DNA of 63,949 nucleotides, from the NCBI GenBank assembly GCA_913055565.1, contig CAJXKP010000013.1, positions 1 through 63,949 on the forward strand, written 5' to 3'. The translations under genes and the position numbers were made by a program. Below the pieces are notes generated by a model. It had not been told where the DNA came from. It was given only the letters and a program-made list of their open reading frames with translations, and ran no database searches. The stretch comes from an uncultured Ectothiorhodospiraceae bacterium (GTDB taxonomy: Bacteria > Pseudomonadota > Gammaproteobacteria > Nitrococcales > Nitrococcaceae). This document shows positions 48,966-60,069 of this stretch, in pieces; within the stretch, counting starts at the first letter, position 1; the number at the start of each line of letters is the position of its first letter.

Positions 48966-49390
48966 GAATGATCCACGGCGTCTGTGTACGAGGATAGCTG
49001 CCATTCGCCGATCCCTAACGCACGCTCGGGCAGCGCTAATCAAGCGCCGGCTACAGGGTGTCGGCACCACTCGCTACCAGGCCGGGATCTTCAGCAACCA
49101 ACGACCGTGACCAACATACGGACCGATTCGAGCCGAGGCATCCGTTGCTGACGCTACCCCCGCCATAGCACCGCTCGGGCCCTGTCCGCGCGGCGCAACC
49201 CTGGGCCAATACCGGGACCCGGCGTGGATGCGCCAGGCCGCTGATCTCAAGCCACAGCGGTCACAACCCAGTAATCGCGAGGCCGCCAGCGGGAGCGAAC
49301 GATCCGGACCAGGCGTTGGGATACAACGGCAGCGCTGTTTAGTTCCTGGGCAGTGCCCAAAACCCCCGTGAGCTAGCATGCCTGTGCGAC

Positions 49391-49425
49391 TTATCCACAG
49401 ATTTATCCCCGCTTTCTGTGCACAA
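49391..49425 (+). promoter_or_regulatory. DnaA-box cluster
   Basis: Perfect TTATCCACA (49391-49399), degenerate TTTATCCCC (49402-49410) and an inverted TGTGCACAA (49417-49425) within 35 bases. It may be a DnaA-binding or titration site. No dnaA, dnaN or mnmG nearby, so origin status is not supported. Confidence 0.5.
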
Positions 49426-49611
49426 TAGCGGGCGCCGGGCGCCCGCGGACTTACCGGGACAGGTACCAACCGGCTAGCCACTAACATGCCCCAGCGATCC
49501 ACCCGGGGTGTCTCCGATGCCAACGGCGGTTGCCGGCCCATGAAAAGGCCTACAACACGGCGCGCCTTGTTGTAAGCTGTACCCATACGAGGGGCAGCGC
49601 GAGGACGTGCC

Positions 49612-50202
49612 ATGCATCGGGTACTGGTTACCGTGATTGGTCTGCTGATGGCGAGTGCTGCCACTGCGAGCGAGATCTATCGTTGGCGTGACAGCGACGG
49701 GGGCTTTCATTACGGCCGTAACCCACCTGCGAACGTGGACGCGGCGCCTGTGACAGCGACCGCCAGTGACCCCCCGCCAGCGGCGCTCAGCGGCTCGGCA
49801 GCGGCCCAGCGTTCGGCTCCGCGAAACGACCGCGGTGCGGAACCGCGCCCGCATTCATCCGCGAGGCGCACCGACGCGGGTCAGAACCGTGGCCGGCGCG
49901 TCATCGTCCATCAGCGCTCCGAGCCGGCACATGATCCGCCACGCAGGCGTCGACGCCATGACCAGGGTCGAGGGCGCCACCACGCACCAAGCCCGAGAGT
50001 GATCCTGCGGGCCGAATGCGGTAACGGCGGTGCCGCGTCGGTGACGCGCCAAAGCCGCAGCGAGCAGCGGCGCGCCGCCACGGCCCTATCGCTATCGATA
50101 TCCAACGACGGCCCTGAAGGGGCCGTCCGGTTAGGTTCGAGTCGCCGCACGAGCCGGCGCACGACGCGCGTCTTCGCCGGCGGTGGCGGCGGATGCCGCT
50201 AA
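49612..50202 (+). CDS. DUF4124 protein with Arg-rich tail
   Basis: 196 aa. The signal peptide (ASAATASE) and DUF4124 core EIYRWRDSDGGFHYGRNPP parallel the protein at 39149. The remaining ~130 residues are low-complexity, rich in Arg, Ser, His and Pro (HDPPRRRRRHD), with a final GGGGGCR. The tail may be a frame-shifted or unconstrained extension; only the first ~60 residues are confidently a domain. Confidence 0.65.
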   Translation: MHRVLVTVIGLLMASAATASEIYRWRDSDGGFHYGRNPPANVDAAPVTATASDPPPAALSGSAAAQRSAPRNDRGAEPRPHSSARRTDAGQNRGRRVIVHQRSEPAHDPPRRRRRHDQGRGRHHAPSPRVILRAECGNGGAASVTRQSRSEQRRAATALSLSISNDGPEGAVRLGSSRRTSRRTTRVFAGGGGGCR

Positions 50203-50350
50203 TGGCGGGGCCGTTGCGGTCGCCCCGCCGGGGAGGGAGCTCGAGTATCTAGGGCGTGCCACCCTACACCACAGCGGGCTTGATACCCGCCCGCACCATT
50301 GGCCGCCGTCAATACCCATCAAGGTAGGGACGAGCCCTGGCGGGCGCGGG

Positions 50351-50707
50351 TCATTCCAGCTCCAGCGTCTCCAGATCGCTATCAAGGCTCGCGAAGTAAG
50401 CGGCCAGATCCTTCATATCCTCTACCGAGAGGTTAGCCACCTGCCCCTGCATAACGGCGTTGTTGCGATCGCCGTTCTTATACGCCTTCAGCGAATGCAG
50501 CAGATAGTCCGGGTGCTGGCCCGCGATACGGGGGAACTGCGGGTTATCGTTATCGACGCCATGACAGGCCGCGCAGGCCTTGGCTTTCTCCTCGCCGGCC
50601 TTCGGGTCCCCGAAATCCACAGCCGCCACTTGGGTGGCAGCGCCGCCCAGGGCCGCCACCACTAGCATCCCCATTAACGCGCGTGTCGTGCTAGCTCGGC
50701 GCATCAC
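50351..50707 (-). CDS. Periplasmic class I cytochrome c
   Basis: 118 aa. Signal peptide to about residue 29 (TQVAA), heme site CAACH in KAKACAACHGVDND, axial methionine probably in NNAVMQGQVANLS, and a final helix DMKDLAAYFASLD. It resembles one half of cytochrome c4 or a c553. It overlaps the upstream cytochrome gene by 4 bases, so the two heme proteins are made together. Confidence 0.88.
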   Translation of the reverse strand: MMRRASTTRALMGMLVVAALGGAATQVAAVDFGDPKAGEEKAKACAACHGVDNDNPQFPRIAGQHPDYLLHSLKAYKNGDRNNAVMQGQVANLSVEDMKDLAAYFASLDSDLETLELE

Positions 50708-51024
50708 TCCTCCCCGGCCTCCGCGAAATAGGCAGCGATGTCCTGCATATCCTGCTCACTGAGATAGGCCGCCTGGGCCCGCATCGTCGGATGGCTGCGC
50801 TCGCCGTTCTTATAGGCCTTCAGCGCTGCCACGATGTAGCTAGCCTTCTGCCCACCAAGTTTCGGGACCCGGTAGGACGGGTAGCTGTTGCGATAGCCCT
50901 CGACCGCGTGACAGCCAAGACAAGTCGTTGCCTTCTTCCGCCCCGCTGTCGGATCGCCCTCGGCGAGCGCGTTGCTTGAGATGCCTACGGTCAACGCCGC
51001 CAGGCACAACAGTGTCAGTCGCAT
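50704..51024 (-). CDS. Periplasmic class I cytochrome c
   Basis: 106 aa from ATG 51024, chosen for the GAGGGA ribosome site 5 bases upstream; the longer frame runs into repeat R4. Signal peptide to SSNALAE, heme motif CLGCH, axial Met in HPTMRAQAAYLS, and end DMQDIAAYFAEAG. It pairs with the 50351 cytochrome; as two monoheme units they could jointly replace a diheme c4 (inference). Confidence 0.87.
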   Translation of the reverse strand: MRLTLLCLAALTVGISSNALAEGDPTAGRKKATTCLGCHAVEGYRNSYPSYRVPKLGGQKASYIVAALKAYKNGERSHPTMRAQAAYLSEQDMQDIAAYFAEAGEE

Positions 51025-51152
51025 TACGTCCCTCATCAGATATGGAAGCCCGCCAATGCGGACGCCGAGCGGCCACCACCCCGTTGGATGCCGCCCAATT
51101 CGGCATCTTATCTTTCCATGGATAGCCGTCGGGGTAAAGGCAACGCCCAGGC

Positions 51153-51322
51153 GGCCAGCCATTCTAATTAGGTAATCCCCAGGAGGGCGTGTGGTCGCGT
51201 CACCCCATGCCGAGGGCCACCCTAAACCTTCCCTGGCGGCTCGCTGGCGGTCTTCCCTGGCCGCATCGGCCCTTGACGGGGCTGACGCGACCACCGCAAC
51301 GGCCAAAATGAGAATTGCTGCC
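51153..51322 (+). repeat. Palindromic interspersed repeat, copy R4
   Basis: 170 bp, the most diverged full copy. GGCCAGCCATTCTAATTAGG (flank B), arm GGTCGCGTCACCCC, centre in the R2 orientation (CCCTAAACCTTCCCTGGCGG, then TCTTCCCTGGCCGC), return arm GGGGCTGACGCGACC and flank A' AAAATGAGAATTGCTG. It fills most of the 529-base space between the cytochromes and acyP; no gene was seen in that space. Confidence 0.85.
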
Positions 51323-51553
51323 AGGCGGTGCGGCATCAAGCGGTGTTGCCGCGCACCGCCTCAGCGGACCCACCACGGCCGTCGGCCTGGTCGCCCTCAC
51401 CAGTGCCCTAACCCGCAACGCGGGCAGGGTCTCGTTGCAGCAAGGCCGCCTGCAGCGACGGCCTCACCAGTGCCGTCGCGTTGCTCGGCTGGTGGACGCA
51501 AGCCGCTGCACGCCGGCTCAACGCTTTAGCCGGCAGCTTATGCTCGCCACGCG

Positions 51554-51829
51554 CTAACGGACCTCAAAACCGGTGGGCACGTGCTCCGGGACCTCCTGGG
51601 CCTCCTCGACCGCGTCCACGCGTGCCTGTGGCGGCCCGTCATGGAGCCACTGGCGAAGCGCGTCGAGCGCCTCGGGCGGGCCGCAGGCAACGACCTCTAC
51701 CCGCCCATCCGGCAGATTACGCACCAACCCCTGCAGGGCCAGTCGTTGCGCCTCCGCCTGCGTCGACGCGCGAAAAAACACCCCCTGAACGCGTCCAGCA
51801 ACGAACCATCGGCGGCAGTTCGCGCTCAT
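51554..51829 (-). CDS. acyP: Acylphosphatase
   Basis: 91 aa. Phosphate loop and catalytic arginine in VAGRVQGVFFRAST, and the catalytic asparagine in GLVRNLPDGRVEVVACG. Hydrolyses acyl phosphates. Stand-alone gene. Confidence 0.95.
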   Translation of the reverse strand: MSANCRRWFVAGRVQGVFFRASTQAEAQRLALQGLVRNLPDGRVEVVACGPPEALDALRQWLHDGPPQARVDAVEEAQEVPEHVPTGFEVR

Positions 51830-51943
51830 GGCGCTGTCTCCCTAGTGAACCAGGCTACCCAGTGTAGCGGAACGCTCGCGCCTGCCGACAGGCGACGGCG
51901 CATGTGACCGCCTTCTTATCGCCTCTCGGGGCAGCTATCATAA

Positions 51944-53036
<1,093 letters not shown>

Positions 53037-53762
53037 AGGGGATCGTCAGGCGGCGACGGCTGCGTAGCGAGGCCTCATCCAGGATGTCGAGACGCTCGAA
53101 CAGATCGCGCGTGTCGCGCGGGAAGCGCTGCACCAGATAGCGAGCGCTAGCCGCCGGCAGCGCCAGCCCGCGGCGTTCGGCGCGCCGCTGAAGCGCCGCC
53201 AAACGCTCGTCATCCCCGAGGGGCCGCAGGCCGTACAACACCGCGCCCTGGAGACGACTCACCAGATCAGGCAGCCCCATCCCCAAGGCCTCCGGCGGCT
53301 GACGCGCCGCCGTCACGAGCTGAACCCCCAGCTCGCGCAGGCGGTTGTGGAGGTCGAAGAGGGCCTCTTCCCAGGCCTGCTCCCCGGCGACGGCGTCGAT
53401 GTCATCAACGGCAACCAACGCCGTGGTCTCGAGACCACTGAGCACCGCGGGCGAATAACCGCACAGCTCGCCTAGCGGGAGGTAAACAGCGGCGCTCCCG
53501 CGTGCGCTGACGGCACCACAGATGGCTTGGAGGATATGGGATTTGGCCGTGGCGGGCGGGCCATGGAAGTGCAGCGGCCCGCCCGGCAGACAAGCCGCTG
53601 CCCGCGCCGCCGCCACCGCCTCCGTATTGGGTCCCTCAATCAGGGCGTCGAAGTCCGCCGACTCGTCCCAGCGGAAATCAAGCGCCAGCTGCGGAGTTGG
53701 CATCGAGGGCTGCTCGCTCATAGCAATGGATACGGGTTACCGCTACCCCGCGCCCCTTTGCG

Positions 53763-54869
53763 TCAGCGCTCGACCCGATACACCGGGCCGGCGGCCGGCA
53801 CCGCCGCGCCCGGCGATCCCGTCGGATCGGCGCGCTCCAGGTTCGGATTGCGATCCAGCGCGCGAACCACCCGGGAGCGCTCGATCGTCACTCGCACCGC
53901 GAAACGCAACTCCTCGCCGGCCAGACGCCGCAGTGTGACCGCGCTAACCCCCGAGGCGTCCGCGAGCGTTTCCTGAACCCAGGCGAAATCCTCGGCCGTC
54001 GTTACGCCGCTGAAACGCACCGGCAGGGAGTCACTGGACTCCGGATCGGGCAGCACCGTGTACCGCTGGCGCAGACGCGCGGCCAGTTGTCGCCGCCATG
54101 CCGCCAATCCGGCGCTGAGATCGCCGTGCACATCGCGCCAGTCATCGCGCTGCTCGCCGGGACCGATCACGCGCCAGCGGCTACGCCACTGGCCAGCGTC
54201 GGCGCGCAGCGATCCCATTAGGACGACAGCGGCGTCGTAGCGCTGCGACGCCTGGCGAATCGGGCCCGAGAAGCCTCCCGCGACGTCGGAGAAGCGGACC
54301 TGACGTTGATCCTCCAGATCAAGCAGCGGGAAGGTCAGCTCCAGGCCCAACTCCCTGGTCGTCTCCTGCAACGCTTGCCGCCACCGTTGCCCCTTGTCGG
54401 AACCCACTAGGGTTCGCGTGCCATCGGATTCCTCGATGGCAACCCATGCCAGAACGGGGGGTACGTCGCGCTGCCAGACGGCGACCCCCGCCTCGATCAA
54501 GGCCTGGCGAACCGACTCGCCATCGAAGCGAGCCACCAGCATCAGCTTATCTTGCGCCTGCCCGTCCTCGCCGCCTTGGGCGCCGTCTTGATCGGCACTC
54601 ACGCGCTGATAACTAAAACGCTGCAGAAAATCACCGGGGCGAGCCAGCAACGGCTCGGCCAGGGCGCGCTGCGACACCTCAGGGTCCCCAGTAACGCGCC
54701 GCAGCACCACCGCCAGCGCCTTGTCCAGCACCTGCTCCCGCGCGCTCGCGCTCTGATCCGGCACCTCGACGCGCGCTGCGTAGCGACCGGCGCTCTGGGC
54801 CATCCCGGTCACGGCGATGCCCGCCAACACAATGCCCAGTACGGCGCCAAGTGCGCGCATTCTCATCAT
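53763..54869 (-). CDS. DUF2066 exported protein
   Basis: 368 aa. From ATG 54869 a signal peptide (MRALGAVLGIVLAGIAVTGM, cut near AQSAG) starts the protein; longer frames upstream are not credible. YAARVEVPDQSASAREQVLDKALAVVLRRVTGDPEV is the DUF2066 core. It is followed by VPPVLAWVAIEESDG and a C-terminal part. Family function unknown. Typically next to purM and hda in gammaproteobacteria, as here. Confidence 0.88.
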   Translation of the reverse strand: MMRMRALGAVLGIVLAGIAVTGMAQSAGRYAARVEVPDQSASAREQVLDKALAVVLRRVTGDPEVSQRALAEPLLARPGDFLQRFSYQRVSADQDGAQGGEDGQAQDKLMLVARFDGESVRQALIEAGVAVWQRDVPPVLAWVAIEESDGTRTLVGSDKGQRWRQALQETTRELGLELTFPLLDLEDQRQVRFSDVAGGFSGPIRQASQRYDAAVVLMGSLRADAGQWRSRWRVIGPGEQRDDWRDVHGDLSAGLAAWRRQLAARLRQRYTVLPDPESSDSLPVRFSGVTTAEDFAWVQETLADASGVSAVTLRRLAGEELRFAVRVTIERSRVVRALDRNPNLERADPTGSPGAAVPAAGPVYRVER

Positions 54870-55000
54870 GACAATCAACCCCGTTGGGTGACGCCGACGC
54901 CCGCAACGGCCTTCCTCGGCGCCATTCATTGGCAAGATAAGGTACCATGCGAGCAATAACCGGGCCACGCACAGCGACCGAGGCATAGCAGAGGATTAAC

Positions 55001-56050
55001 GTGTCACACGACACCACCAACCACGGCCTGACCTATCGCGACGCCGGCGTCGACATCGATGCCGGATCGGAGCTTGTTCGGCGCATCAGCGGCGATGTTG
55101 CCGCCACTCATCGGCCGGAGATGCTAACCGGCCTCGGGGGATTCTCCGGTCTGTTCGAGCTACCGATCGGCGACTACCAGCACCCAGTCCTCGTCTCGGG
55201 CACGGACGGCGTCGGCACCAAGCTCAAGCTCGCTATCGAGACCGGGCGCCATCACGGGATCGGGGTCGACCTGGTCGCTATGTGCGTTAATGACATCGTG
55301 GTCAGCGGCGCCGAGCCGCTTTTCTTCCTCGATTACTACGCCACCGGGCAGCTCGACGTGGATGTCGCTGAGCAGGTCATCCGCGGCATCAGCGAGGGCT
55401 GCCGGCGCGCCGGCGCCGGGCTAGTCGGTGGCGAGACCGCGGAGATGCCCGGCATGTATGCCGCGGACCACTACGATCTGGCAGGCTTCGCCGTGGGCAT
55501 CGTCGAACGCGACGCCATCATCGACGGCCGCAAGGCCCAGGCAGGCGACGCGCTCATCGCTCTGCCGTCCAGCGGCCTACACGCCAACGGCTATTCCCTC
55601 GTACGACGCGTACTCAGCGAATCCGGCACCAGCCTGGAGGCGCCCCTGGCGGGTCGGGCCCTTGCGGATACACTACTCGAACCGACCCGCATCTACGTCC
55701 GCCCCGTCCTGGATCTGGCGCGCAACCTGGAGGTGCGCGCCCTATGCCATATCACGGGAGGCGGCTTACCCGAGAACATCCCGCGCGTCCTGCCCGCCGG
55801 ATTAGCGGCGCGGATCGACAGCGCGAGCTGGGAATGGCCCCTGATCTTCCAGTGGCTCCAGGAGAAGGGGAACATCGCGGAGGCCGAGATGCGGCGAACC
55901 TTTAACCTCGGGGTCGGCATGGTGGCCGCGGTACCCGCGGCGGAGGTTGACGACGCCCTGGCGGCGCTCAATCGTCGCGGCGAGAGCGCCTGGCAACTCG
56001 GCGAGCTCGTAGCCACCGGGGATGACGGCGAGCAGGTGCTTTTCACGTGA
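55001..56050 (+). CDS. purM: Phosphoribosylformylglycinamidine cyclo-ligase
   Basis: AIR synthetase (349 aa), fifth step of purine synthesis. GTG start ([18 protein letters not shown]), then [55 protein letters not shown] and [16 protein letters not shown]. It overlaps purN by 4 bases (GTGA). Confidence 0.96.
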   Translation: MSHDTTNHGLTYRDAGVDIDAGSELVRRISGDVAATHRPEMLTGLGGFSGLFELPIGDYQHPVLVSGTDGVGTKLKLAIETGRHHGIGVDLVAMCVNDIVVSGAEPLFFLDYYATGQLDVDVAEQVIRGISEGCRRAGAGLVGGETAEMPGMYAADHYDLAGFAVGIVERDAIIDGRKAQAGDALIALPSSGLHANGYSLVRRVLSESGTSLEAPLAGRALADTLLEPTRIYVRPVLDLARNLEVRALCHITGGGLPENIPRVLPAGLAARIDSASWEWPLIFQWLQEKGNIAEAEMRRTFNLGVGMVAAVPAAEVDDALAALNRRGESAWQLGELVATGDDGEQVLFT

Positions 56051-56712
56051 CAGCGACCAACCGCCTGCCAGTCGTGGTGCTCATATCGGGCCGGGGAAGC
56101 AACCTGCAGGCCCTCATCGACGGCCAGCTCAACGGCGAGCTGGCCATCGATATCCGGGCGGTGATCAGCAATAAACCCGATGCACCGGGCCTGGAGCGCG
56201 CCCGGCGCGCCGGCATCGCCACCGAGGTCTGCGATCACCGCGGGTACGCGACGCGCGCCGATTATGACGCGCTACTGCGCGAACGGGTCGCCCACTACAA
56301 CCCGGGCCTGGTGGTCCTCGCGGGCTTTATGCGCATCCTCACGCCCGTGTTCGTCGAACCCTTCCTGGGCCGGCTGATCAACATCCACCCCTCACTGCTA
56401 CCGGACTTTCGCGGGCTCGACACGCATCGCCGCGCCCTCGAGGCCGGCGTGACAGAGCACGGCTGCAGCGTGCATTTCGTTACCCCTGAGCTCGACGCTG
56501 GCCCGGTGATCGTTCATGCCCGCGTGCCCGTCCACCCGGACGACGACGAGACCAGCCTCGAGCAGCGCGTCCAGGCCGCTGAGCACCAGGCCTATCCGCA
56601 AGCCGTGCAATGGCTCGCGGACGCACGCGTCCGTTTGCAAGACGGTCAACTCTTTATCGACGGCGAGCCGGGCACCACGCCACCCCAGCTCGATACAGCC
56701 CTATCCGGCTAA
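56047..56712 (+). CDS. purN: Phosphoribosylglycinamide formyltransferase
   Basis: GAR transformylase (221 aa), 10-formyl-THF dependent. [42 protein letters not shown] with the catalytic Asn-His pair, [19 protein letters not shown] and the metal-loop aspartate in PELDAGPVI. Start GTG 56047, coupled to purM. Confidence 0.96.
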   Translation: MTATNRLPVVVLISGRGSNLQALIDGQLNGELAIDIRAVISNKPDAPGLERARRAGIATEVCDHRGYATRADYDALLRERVAHYNPGLVVLAGFMRILTPVFVEPFLGRLINIHPSLLPDFRGLDTHRRALEAGVTEHGCSVHFVTPELDAGPVIVHARVPVHPDDDETSLEQRVQAAEHQAYPQAVQWLADARVRLQDGQLFIDGEPGTTPPQLDTALSG

Positions 56713-56728
56713 ACCCGCAGGAGTCGCT

Positions 56729-57475
56729 ATGGGCCGCTGGCTAACCGCTTGTCTCGTACTCGTCGCCGCCAACCTGGCGAGCGCGGAGTTCACCCCACCG
56801 CCCAAGCACACGGCGGAATACACCATCGCTATGGGCCCGCTGACCGCCGCGCGCGTCACCACGCGCTTCTACCCCGCGGGCGAGTCGGCCTATCTCTACC
56901 GGCTCCACGCCCGCGCCACCGGTATCGTCAGCCTCTTCGCCGGGGAGCATCTGCGCGAGCGCAGCCGTGGCCGCATCACGGACAATGGCTACCAGCCACA
57001 ACAGTATGTCTCGCGCCGAAGCGGGGATGACGACAAGCGTGCCGAGCTCGAATTCGACTGGCAGGAAAGGCGCGTGCGCAGCAACAGCGGCGAGCCCAGC
57101 TGGGACCTAGCGATGCCGGAGGGGACCCTGGACCGCCTGGTTAGCCCCCTGCAGCTGATGCACGACCTCAGTGTCGGCGGCGAGTCCGAGCGCCGTATGA
57201 CCTACCACATCGCCGACGACGACGAAATAAAATCCTATGAGGTCGAAATCGGCCAGCGCGACGACGTCGCAACCCCGGCCGGTCGTTTCGAGGCGGTGCA
57301 GGTGGTCCGCCGTAGCGACGACGGCGACACCGAGACCCGGCTCTGGTGCGCGCCCGCGTTGGACTACCTGCCGGTCAAGATTAGCCAACGCGAGGACGGC
57401 GAGGACAAGGTCACCTTGCGGTTGGAATCGATCGACGGCCTCAGCCCCGACGAATCGGTGCTAAGTGCGCGGTAG
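56729..57475 (+). CDS. DUF3108 exported protein
   Basis: 248 aa. Signal peptide ending ANLASAEF. The mature beta-rich domain begins with the [22 protein letters not shown] pattern of DUF3108 and continues with [20 protein letters not shown] and [22 protein letters not shown]. It may be an envelope beta-barrel-like lipid-binding fold; function not established. It follows purN by 16 bases, a conserved neighbourhood. Confidence 0.88.
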   Translation: MGRWLTACLVLVAANLASAEFTPPPKHTAEYTIAMGPLTAARVTTRFYPAGESAYLYRLHARATGIVSLFAGEHLRERSRGRITDNGYQPQQYVSRRSGDDDKRAELEFDWQERRVRSNSGEPSWDLAMPEGTLDRLVSPLQLMHDLSVGGESERRMTYHIADDDEIKSYEVEIGQRDDVATPAGRFEAVQVVRRSDDGDTETRLWCAPALDYLPVKISQREDGEDKVTLRLESIDGLSPDESVLSAR

Positions 57476-58030
57476 GGTGACACCGCGCTGGCCCATGTAC
57501 TTGCCCTGACGGTCCTTGTACGAGCGCTCGCAGACCTCGTCCGAGGCCAGGAACAGCATCTGGGCCACCCCCTCGTGGGCGTAGATCTTGGCCGGTAGGG
57601 AGGTCGTATTGGAGAACTCGAGGGTCACGTGCCCCTCCCACTCCGGCTCAAGCGGTGTCACGTTCACGATGATCCCGCAGCGCGCATACGTCGACTTGCC
57701 CACGCAGATGGTGAGGACGTCGCGCGGGATCCGGAGGTATTCCACGGTTCGCGCTAGGCAAAAGGAATTGGGCGGGATGATGCAGCTATCCCCCTCGAAG
57801 GCAACGAAGCTGGACTCATCAAAGGCCTTAGGATCCACCACCGCCGAGTTGATGTTGGTGAAGATCTTAAAATCGCCCGCGCATCGGACATCATAGCCAT
57901 AGCTCGATGTGCCGTAGGAGATGATCTTTTCGCCGGCCTCACCGGCACGGATCTGGCCGGGCTCAAAGGGCTCGATGAGCCCGTGCTCCTCGGCCATGCG
58001 TTCGATCCAGCGGTCGGACTTAATCGCCAT
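57461..58030 (-). CDS. dcd: dCTP deaminase
   Basis: Makes dUTP from dCTP (189 aa). [24 protein letters not shown] start at 58030, [17 protein letters not shown], catalytic glutamate region in [19 protein letters not shown], and end [11 protein letters not shown]. It overlaps the 3' end of the DUF3108 gene on the opposite strand by 15 bases. Confidence 0.96.
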   Translation of the reverse strand: MAIKSDRWIERMAEEHGLIEPFEPGQIRAGEAGEKIISYGTSSYGYDVRCAGDFKIFTNINSAVVDPKAFDESSFVAFEGDSCIIPPNSFCLARTVEYLRIPRDVLTICVGKSTYARCGIIVNVTPLEPEWEGHVTLEFSNTTSLPAKIYAHEGVAQMLFLASDEVCERSYKDRQGKYMGQRGVTLPRT

Positions 58031-58100
58031 CCGTCTGCTCGGCTGCCGGCATGTAGTCAAGTCTCATTATGCCGACGCCGTTCAATGACGTACAGCCGCA

Positions 58101-59195
58101 TCAGTCATCGCTGACCGTAATATTGGGGAAGCGATTAGAGCCGGCCTCATCCTGGCGGCTCAGCCGTGCCGCCGTTGCCAGGGCGGCCTCGTGATAGAGC
58201 CCCGAGAGCCGGCTCTCTGGCGCCGCGGCCACCGTTGGCTTGCCGCCGTCCGTTTGCTCGCGAATCGCCGTATCCAGCGGCAACGATCCCAACAGCGCTA
58301 TGCCCTCAGCGTCCGCGAGCTGCTCCCCACCCTCGGCGCCGAAGATGGGCTCCTCGTGGCCGCAATGCGAGCAGATATGCTGGCTCATGTTCTCCAAGAC
58401 ACCCAGCACCGGCACCTTCACCTTGGCGAACATGCCGATGCCCCGGCGTGCATCCTGGGTCGCGATCTCCTGCGGCGTGGTCACCACTACAGACCCCGAT
58501 ACCGGCACGCTCTGGGACATCGTGAGCTGGATATCCCCGGTCCCCGGGGGCATATCCACGATGAGATAGTCCAGACTCGACCAGTTCGTCTCACGCAGCA
58601 GCTGATTAAGCGCCTTGGTCACCATGGGACCGCGCCAGACCAGCGGCGCATCCTCGTCGATGAGGAAGCCGATGGACATGATCGAGGCGCCGTGATTACT
58701 AAGCGGCGTCATGGTCTTACCGTCGGGGCTGGCGGGCTTTTCCCCGGCGACGCCCATCATGCGCGGCTGACTGGGACCGTAGATATCGGCATCCAATAGA
58801 CCCACGCTCGCGCCCTGCGCCGCCAGCGCCAGTGCCAGATTCGCCGCGACAGTCGATTTACCCACGCCCCCCTTGGCCGAGGCCACGGCGATGATATTAC
58901 TCACCTCCGCCATGGGCTCGAGACTGGCCTGAACCTGGCGTGGCGCCACCTCCCAGTTGATCGCGACATCGACCGCTGTCGCGCCGGTCGCCTCAGCGAC
59001 CAGCGACGCTACTGACTCGGCTAGGGCATCGCGGTAGCGATCCGCTGGAAAACCCAGTTGCAGCTGGATACGCACCCGATCTCCCTCGATCTCGACGGCC
59101 TCGACGGCCCCAGCGGTTACTAAATCACAGCCCAGATGGGGCTCGATCCAGCTAGCAATGGCCCGTTCGACCGCCTCGCGACTGAGCTCGCCCAT
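58101..59195 (-). CDS. apbC: Iron-sulfur cluster carrier protein ApbC/Mrp
   Basis: 364 aa. An N-terminal MIP18-like (DUF59) domain is followed by a deviant Walker A P-loop ASAKGGVGKSTVAANLALAL, LLDADIYGPSQPRMM, and the Fe-S CxxC in SQHICSHCGHEE. Transfers clusters to apo-proteins. It is often next to metG and dcd in gammaproteobacteria, as here. Confidence 0.95.
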   Translation of the reverse strand: MGELSREAVERAIASWIEPHLGCDLVTAGAVEAVEIEGDRVRIQLQLGFPADRYRDALAESVASLVAEATGATAVDVAINWEVAPRQVQASLEPMAEVSNIIAVASAKGGVGKSTVAANLALALAAQGASVGLLDADIYGPSQPRMMGVAGEKPASPDGKTMTPLSNHGASIMSIGFLIDEDAPLVWRGPMVTKALNQLLRETNWSSLDYLIVDMPPGTGDIQLTMSQSVPVSGSVVVTTPQEIATQDARRGIGMFAKVKVPVLGVLENMSQHICSHCGHEEPIFGAEGGEQLADAEGIALLGSLPLDTAIREQTDGGKPTVAAAPESRLSGLYHEAALATAARLSRQDEAGSNRFPNITVSDD

Positions 59196-59361
59196 CCCAT
59201 TTCCCTAATTGCATCTATTGGCCATGCCGCAGTCTACGCCGGCGAGGCGGCGAAACAACCTGCCGCGAACGGGGTTGCCGAGGCAGACCGCCCGGCTCGG
59301 GACCGCTACAATACGGCCAACAGCCCGGGCACGAGACGAGCCAGTGGAAGAGGAGCACGGC

Positions 59362-59874
59362 ATGAGCGCTAAACCCGACTGCGTCATACTTATCGGCATG
59401 CCCGCGGCGGGGAAGTCCACCATCGGCGTCCTGCTCGCCAAGGCCATGGGCAAGGGCTTCCTGGATACCGATCTCGCCATCCAGGAGGCCACGGAGCGCT
59501 CGCTCCAGGCCATCGTCGATGAGGACGGTGACCAGCGGCTGCGCGCCATCGAGGACGAGACGCTGCGGGGGCTGGCCCCGCACAATCAGGTCGTCGCCAC
59601 GGGGGGCAGCGCGATCTACAGCGATGCCGCCATGCAGCACCTGCGTCGCTTCGGCCCGGTCGTCCACCTCGGCGCCGACCTGGCCACCATCGAGGCGCGC
59701 ATCGGCGATCCCGCCGGGCGCGGCCTAGCTCGTCGGGCTGGCCAATCCGTGGCCGACCTCTTCGACGAACGTATTCCGCTCTACCAAGCGCAGGCGGACA
59801 TCACCATCACCGTGGATGGCTTGAGCCATTGCGAGGTGGTGGCCCGTATTCGCGCCGAGCTGTGCGCATCCTGA
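59362..59874 (+). CDS. Shikimate-kinase-like P-loop kinase
   Basis: 170 aa. Walker A GMPAAGKSTIGVLLAKAMG, FLDTDLAIQ with the shikimate/metal aspartates, RLRAIEDETL with the conserved Arg, and ATGGSAIYSDAAM. True AroK has GGGxxxR at that last site, and the lid here reads DPAGRGLARRAGQ. It belongs to a diverged branch of the shikimate kinase family and lacks the usual aroB neighbour, so a different small-molecule substrate is possible. ATG 59362 has GAGGAG 7 bases upstream. Confidence 0.75.
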   Translation: MSAKPDCVILIGMPAAGKSTIGVLLAKAMGKGFLDTDLAIQEATERSLQAIVDEDGDQRLRAIEDETLRGLAPHNQVVATGGSAIYSDAAMQHLRRFGPVVHLGADLATIEARIGDPAGRGLARRAGQSVADLFDERIPLYQAQADITITVDGLSHCEVVARIRAELCAS

Positions 59875-60069
59875 GCCAGCGCCGAACGATTCGCGCCCAC
59901 CGCTGAGGGGGAGCGCAGGCAAGGCGTGCCACACCACGCTGCCCCGTCAAGCCTCGAGCCGCCGAGGCTCGCCGGATTGTTCGGGGCGGCCCTCGGCTTT
60001 CGCCTGCAGCGGGACGCATCTGGCATACTTCGCAGTCGTTAGGCCCGCCTGAGCCCATTTGAGACTGAT

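Larger units (their letters stand above)
48395..49611. other. 1.2-kb gene-free region with repeat R3 and DnaA boxes
   Basis: No supported gene on either strand. Contents: an AT-rich stretch before selO (48400-48455, probable promoter zone), palindromic repeat R3, two perfect TTATCCACA boxes and additional degenerate boxes, and the promoter zone of the next DUF4124 gene with an ACAACA/TGTTGT inverted repeat near 49550-49573. Frames in this region overlap the repeat or have no family features. Confidence 0.6.

Noticed and set aside
48950-49430. Calling this region oriC
   Set aside because: DnaA boxes are present, but no AT-rich unwinding stretch was clear and none of dnaA, dnaN, mnmG or rpmH is nearby; kept only as a DnaA-box finding.
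49074-49664. 196-codon minus-strand frame upstream of the second DUF4124 gene
   Set aside because: No domain or ribosome site, it overlaps the DUF4124 start, and its residue use is typical of random GC-rich frames.
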